Shown here: positions 52,692 to 53,629 of the stretch, piece after piece
Position numbering within the stretch: position 1 is the first letter of the stretch
How the letters are laid out: each line of letters starts with the position of its first letter
DNA from: Fibrobacter sp.
GTDB lineage: Bacteria > Fibrobacterota > Fibrobacteria > Fibrobacterales > Fibrobacteraceae
Length of the DNA stretch: 53,629 nt
NCBI GenBank assembly: GCA_024399065.1
Contig: JAKSIB010000025.1
Coordinates: 1-53,629 of the forward strand
Reading direction: 5' to 3'
Notes under the pieces: generated by a model
Databases searched by the model: none
What the model was told of the DNA's origin: nothing
What the model saw: the letters and a program-made list of their open reading frames with translations, nothing else
Position numbers and translations under genes: made by a program

Positions 52692-53504
52692 ATGAAGCGT
52701 TTTATCAAGGCCTCTTTGTTGGCAGCCATGGTTGCTGCTCCTGTTATGGCTGATGAAGCTTTTGGCGGCATCGGCGTTACCATTTTCCAGCTTCGCAATG
52801 GCGTTAAGGTTGCTGAAGTTATTCCGGGTACTCCCGCTGCAGAATCCAAACTGCAGGCTGGCGACGTGATTATCGCTGTGGATGGTCAGAGCCTTGCCCG
52901 TCAGGATATTGAAACCTCCAAGGACATGCTCCGTGGCCAGGTGAACAAACCGCTGGAAATCACTTTTGTGAGCGGTGCTGATACTTTGACTTCCGTTATC
53001 CGTCGTGCTCAGCTGACTGTGAAGGATCTGGAAGGCGAACAGGTTCAGGCCTGGTATGGCGATAAGGCTTTGTTCAAGGCCGCTGAACTGGAAACCTACG
53101 CAAGCGCTACCGAAGGCGACAAGCAGTTGGTGGCTGTGCTTCAGCGTGGTACACTTTTGAAGAAGGATGCTGATCTTAGTGCCCGCGACTTGAACGGCAT
53201 CTACGTGGAAAAGGCTGAGGAATTTGCTCCTAAGGCTCCTGTTCAGAATATGAACAAGGTTGGTGCCGCAACTCTTAAGGGTATTACTCGTAAGGCTGTG
53301 GGCGTCGATCTGAAGGTCGCTGGCACTGCTATCGTGACCATCATGAGTGCCGAAGGCGAACAGGTTGCAGTCCTCCGCCTCGACAATGCTCAGCCGGGCT
53401 ACAACACCCTGAAGTGGAATGGCGAAAACGTTCCAGCAGGTCGTTACATGGTTACCGTCGAAATCAACGGCTCCATCAGCGGTAAGAACGCTGTGCTGAA
53501 GTAA
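52692..53504 (+). CDS. Exported PDZ-domain protein with T9SS/FlgD-like C-terminal domain
   Basis: A 270-residue protein with signal peptide (MKRFIKASLLAAMVAAPVMA). Residues 22-105 form a PDZ domain (GGIGVTIFQ, VIPGTPAAESKLQAGDVIIA). A spacer leads to a C-terminal beta-sandwich (about 200-270) of the FlgD Ig-like/T9SS type A sorting type: VTIMSAEGEQVAVLRL, then GYNTLKWNGENVPAGRY and MVTVEINGS. Such a domain directs proteins to the type IX secretion system in Bacteroidetes; whether it does so here is inference. There is no protease domain. AGGAG lies 6 bases before the ATG. Confidence 0.82.
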   Translation: MKRFIKASLLAAMVAAPVMADEAFGGIGVTIFQLRNGVKVAEVIPGTPAAESKLQAGDVIIAVDGQSLARQDIETSKDMLRGQVNKPLEITFVSGADTLTSVIRRAQLTVKDLEGEQVQAWYGDKALFKAAELETYASATEGDKQLVAVLQRGTLLKKDADLSARDLNGIYVEKAEEFAPKAPVQNMNKVGAATLKGITRKAVGVDLKVAGTAIVTIMSAEGEQVAVLRLDNAQPGYNTLKWNGENVPAGRYMVTVEINGSISGKNAVLK

Positions 53505-53518
53505 TACGGCCAATTCGG

Positions 53519-53547
53519 TTGATGAAATTTTGAAATAATTATATATT
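53519..53547 (+). promoter_or_regulatory. Promoter of tRNA-Arg(UCU)
   Basis: TTGATG (53519-53524) and TATATT (53542-53547) have a 17-base spacer, the same -10 hexamer as the other promoters found in this window. Confidence 0.7.
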
Positions 53548-53552
53548 TGGCA

Positions 53553-53571
53553 AGCCAAATCGAATTTGGCT
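53553..53571. other. Perfect inverted repeat before the tRNA
   Basis: AGCCAAAT-CGA-ATTTGGCT, an 8-bp stem with a 3-base loop. It lies about where the tRNA transcript begins. It may end the PDZ transcript or form the 5' end of the tRNA precursor. Confidence 0.5.
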
Positions 53572-53575
53572 AAAT

Positions 53576-53629
53576 GCTCGAGTAGCTCAGTTGGATAGAG
53601 CATCTGCCTTCTAAGCAGAGGGTCGTGGG
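53576..53629 (+). tRNA. tRNA-Arg (anticodon UCU), cut by the window end
   Basis: The first 54 bases fit a cloverleaf: acceptor GCTCGAG, D stem GCTC/GAGC, anticodon stem TCTGC/GCAGA with loop CTTCTAA, and the variable loop. The 3' part is outside the window. The anticodon reads AGA and AGG. Confidence 0.9.

Overview
The window most likely comes from a Fibrobacter (phylum Fibrobacterota). Two lipoproteins (25292-26212 and 39483-40382) carry the Fibrobacter succinogenes major paralogous domain (FISUMP), serine-rich linkers recur in exported proteins, and a T9SS/FlgD-like C-terminal domain ends a PDZ protein. This assignment rests on protein family recognition only. Most of the window looks like ordinary chromosome with moderate GC, but about 25.3-40.4 kb is clearly AT-richer.

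Layout. 0.3-8.2 kb: a lipoprotein, then a minus-strand housekeeping run (argC, obgE, smpB, an Amidase_3 peptidoglycan amidase), a YchJ-like SEC-C protein, a TPMT-like methyltransferase, rlmN and an XRE regulator. 8.3-19.8 kb: tRNA-Arg(ACG), a class A penicillin-binding protein, groES-groEL with an unusual promoter and a structured 3' UTR, a porin-like outer membrane protein with a Pro/Ala/Glu repeat linker, an OmpA-family protein, an SDR, a CvfB-like S1 protein, a SAP-domain protein, a YeiH-family exporter and a DUF5662-like protein. 19.8-21.4 kb: a decayed nuclease start, twelve exact 42-bp tandem repeats, and a helical protein whose 3' end is duplicated at 44.8 kb.

21.4-44.7 kb is a type IV pilus/type II secretion-like locus in two halves. 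The minus-strand half has a lipoprotein, a GspE/PilB ATPase and three pilin-like proteins. The plus-strand half has a secretin, a PilM/PilN-like fusion, PilO and PilP/GspC. Between them lie two giant Rhs-type genes (7.3 and 5.1 kb), a small lipoprotein overlapping the second Rhs gene, and two outward-facing FISUMP lipoproteins. The first Rhs protein looks like a TcB-type half-cocoon (SpvB-like start, propeller-like middle). The second has the Rhs core and a C-terminal domain resembling permuted NlpC/P60-LRAT enzymes. The overlapping lipoprotein is a candidate immunity protein. This is the most likely place for an undescribed system.

44.8-53.6 kb: two gene remnants, a calcineurin-like phosphatase, a fused ResB-CcsA cytochrome c assembly protein, dGTPase, a HAD nucleotidase, an ABC-3 metal permease without its partners, an exported protein of unknown function, the PDZ protein and a tRNA-Arg(UCU) cut by the window edge.

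A second theme is noncoding: many intergenic regions carry degenerate arrays with a strict 7-base period, often as inverted arms around a small GC hairpin and in some cases ending 3-4 bases before a start codon. They resemble in layout the short tandem heptamer repeats of cyanobacteria, but with different words.
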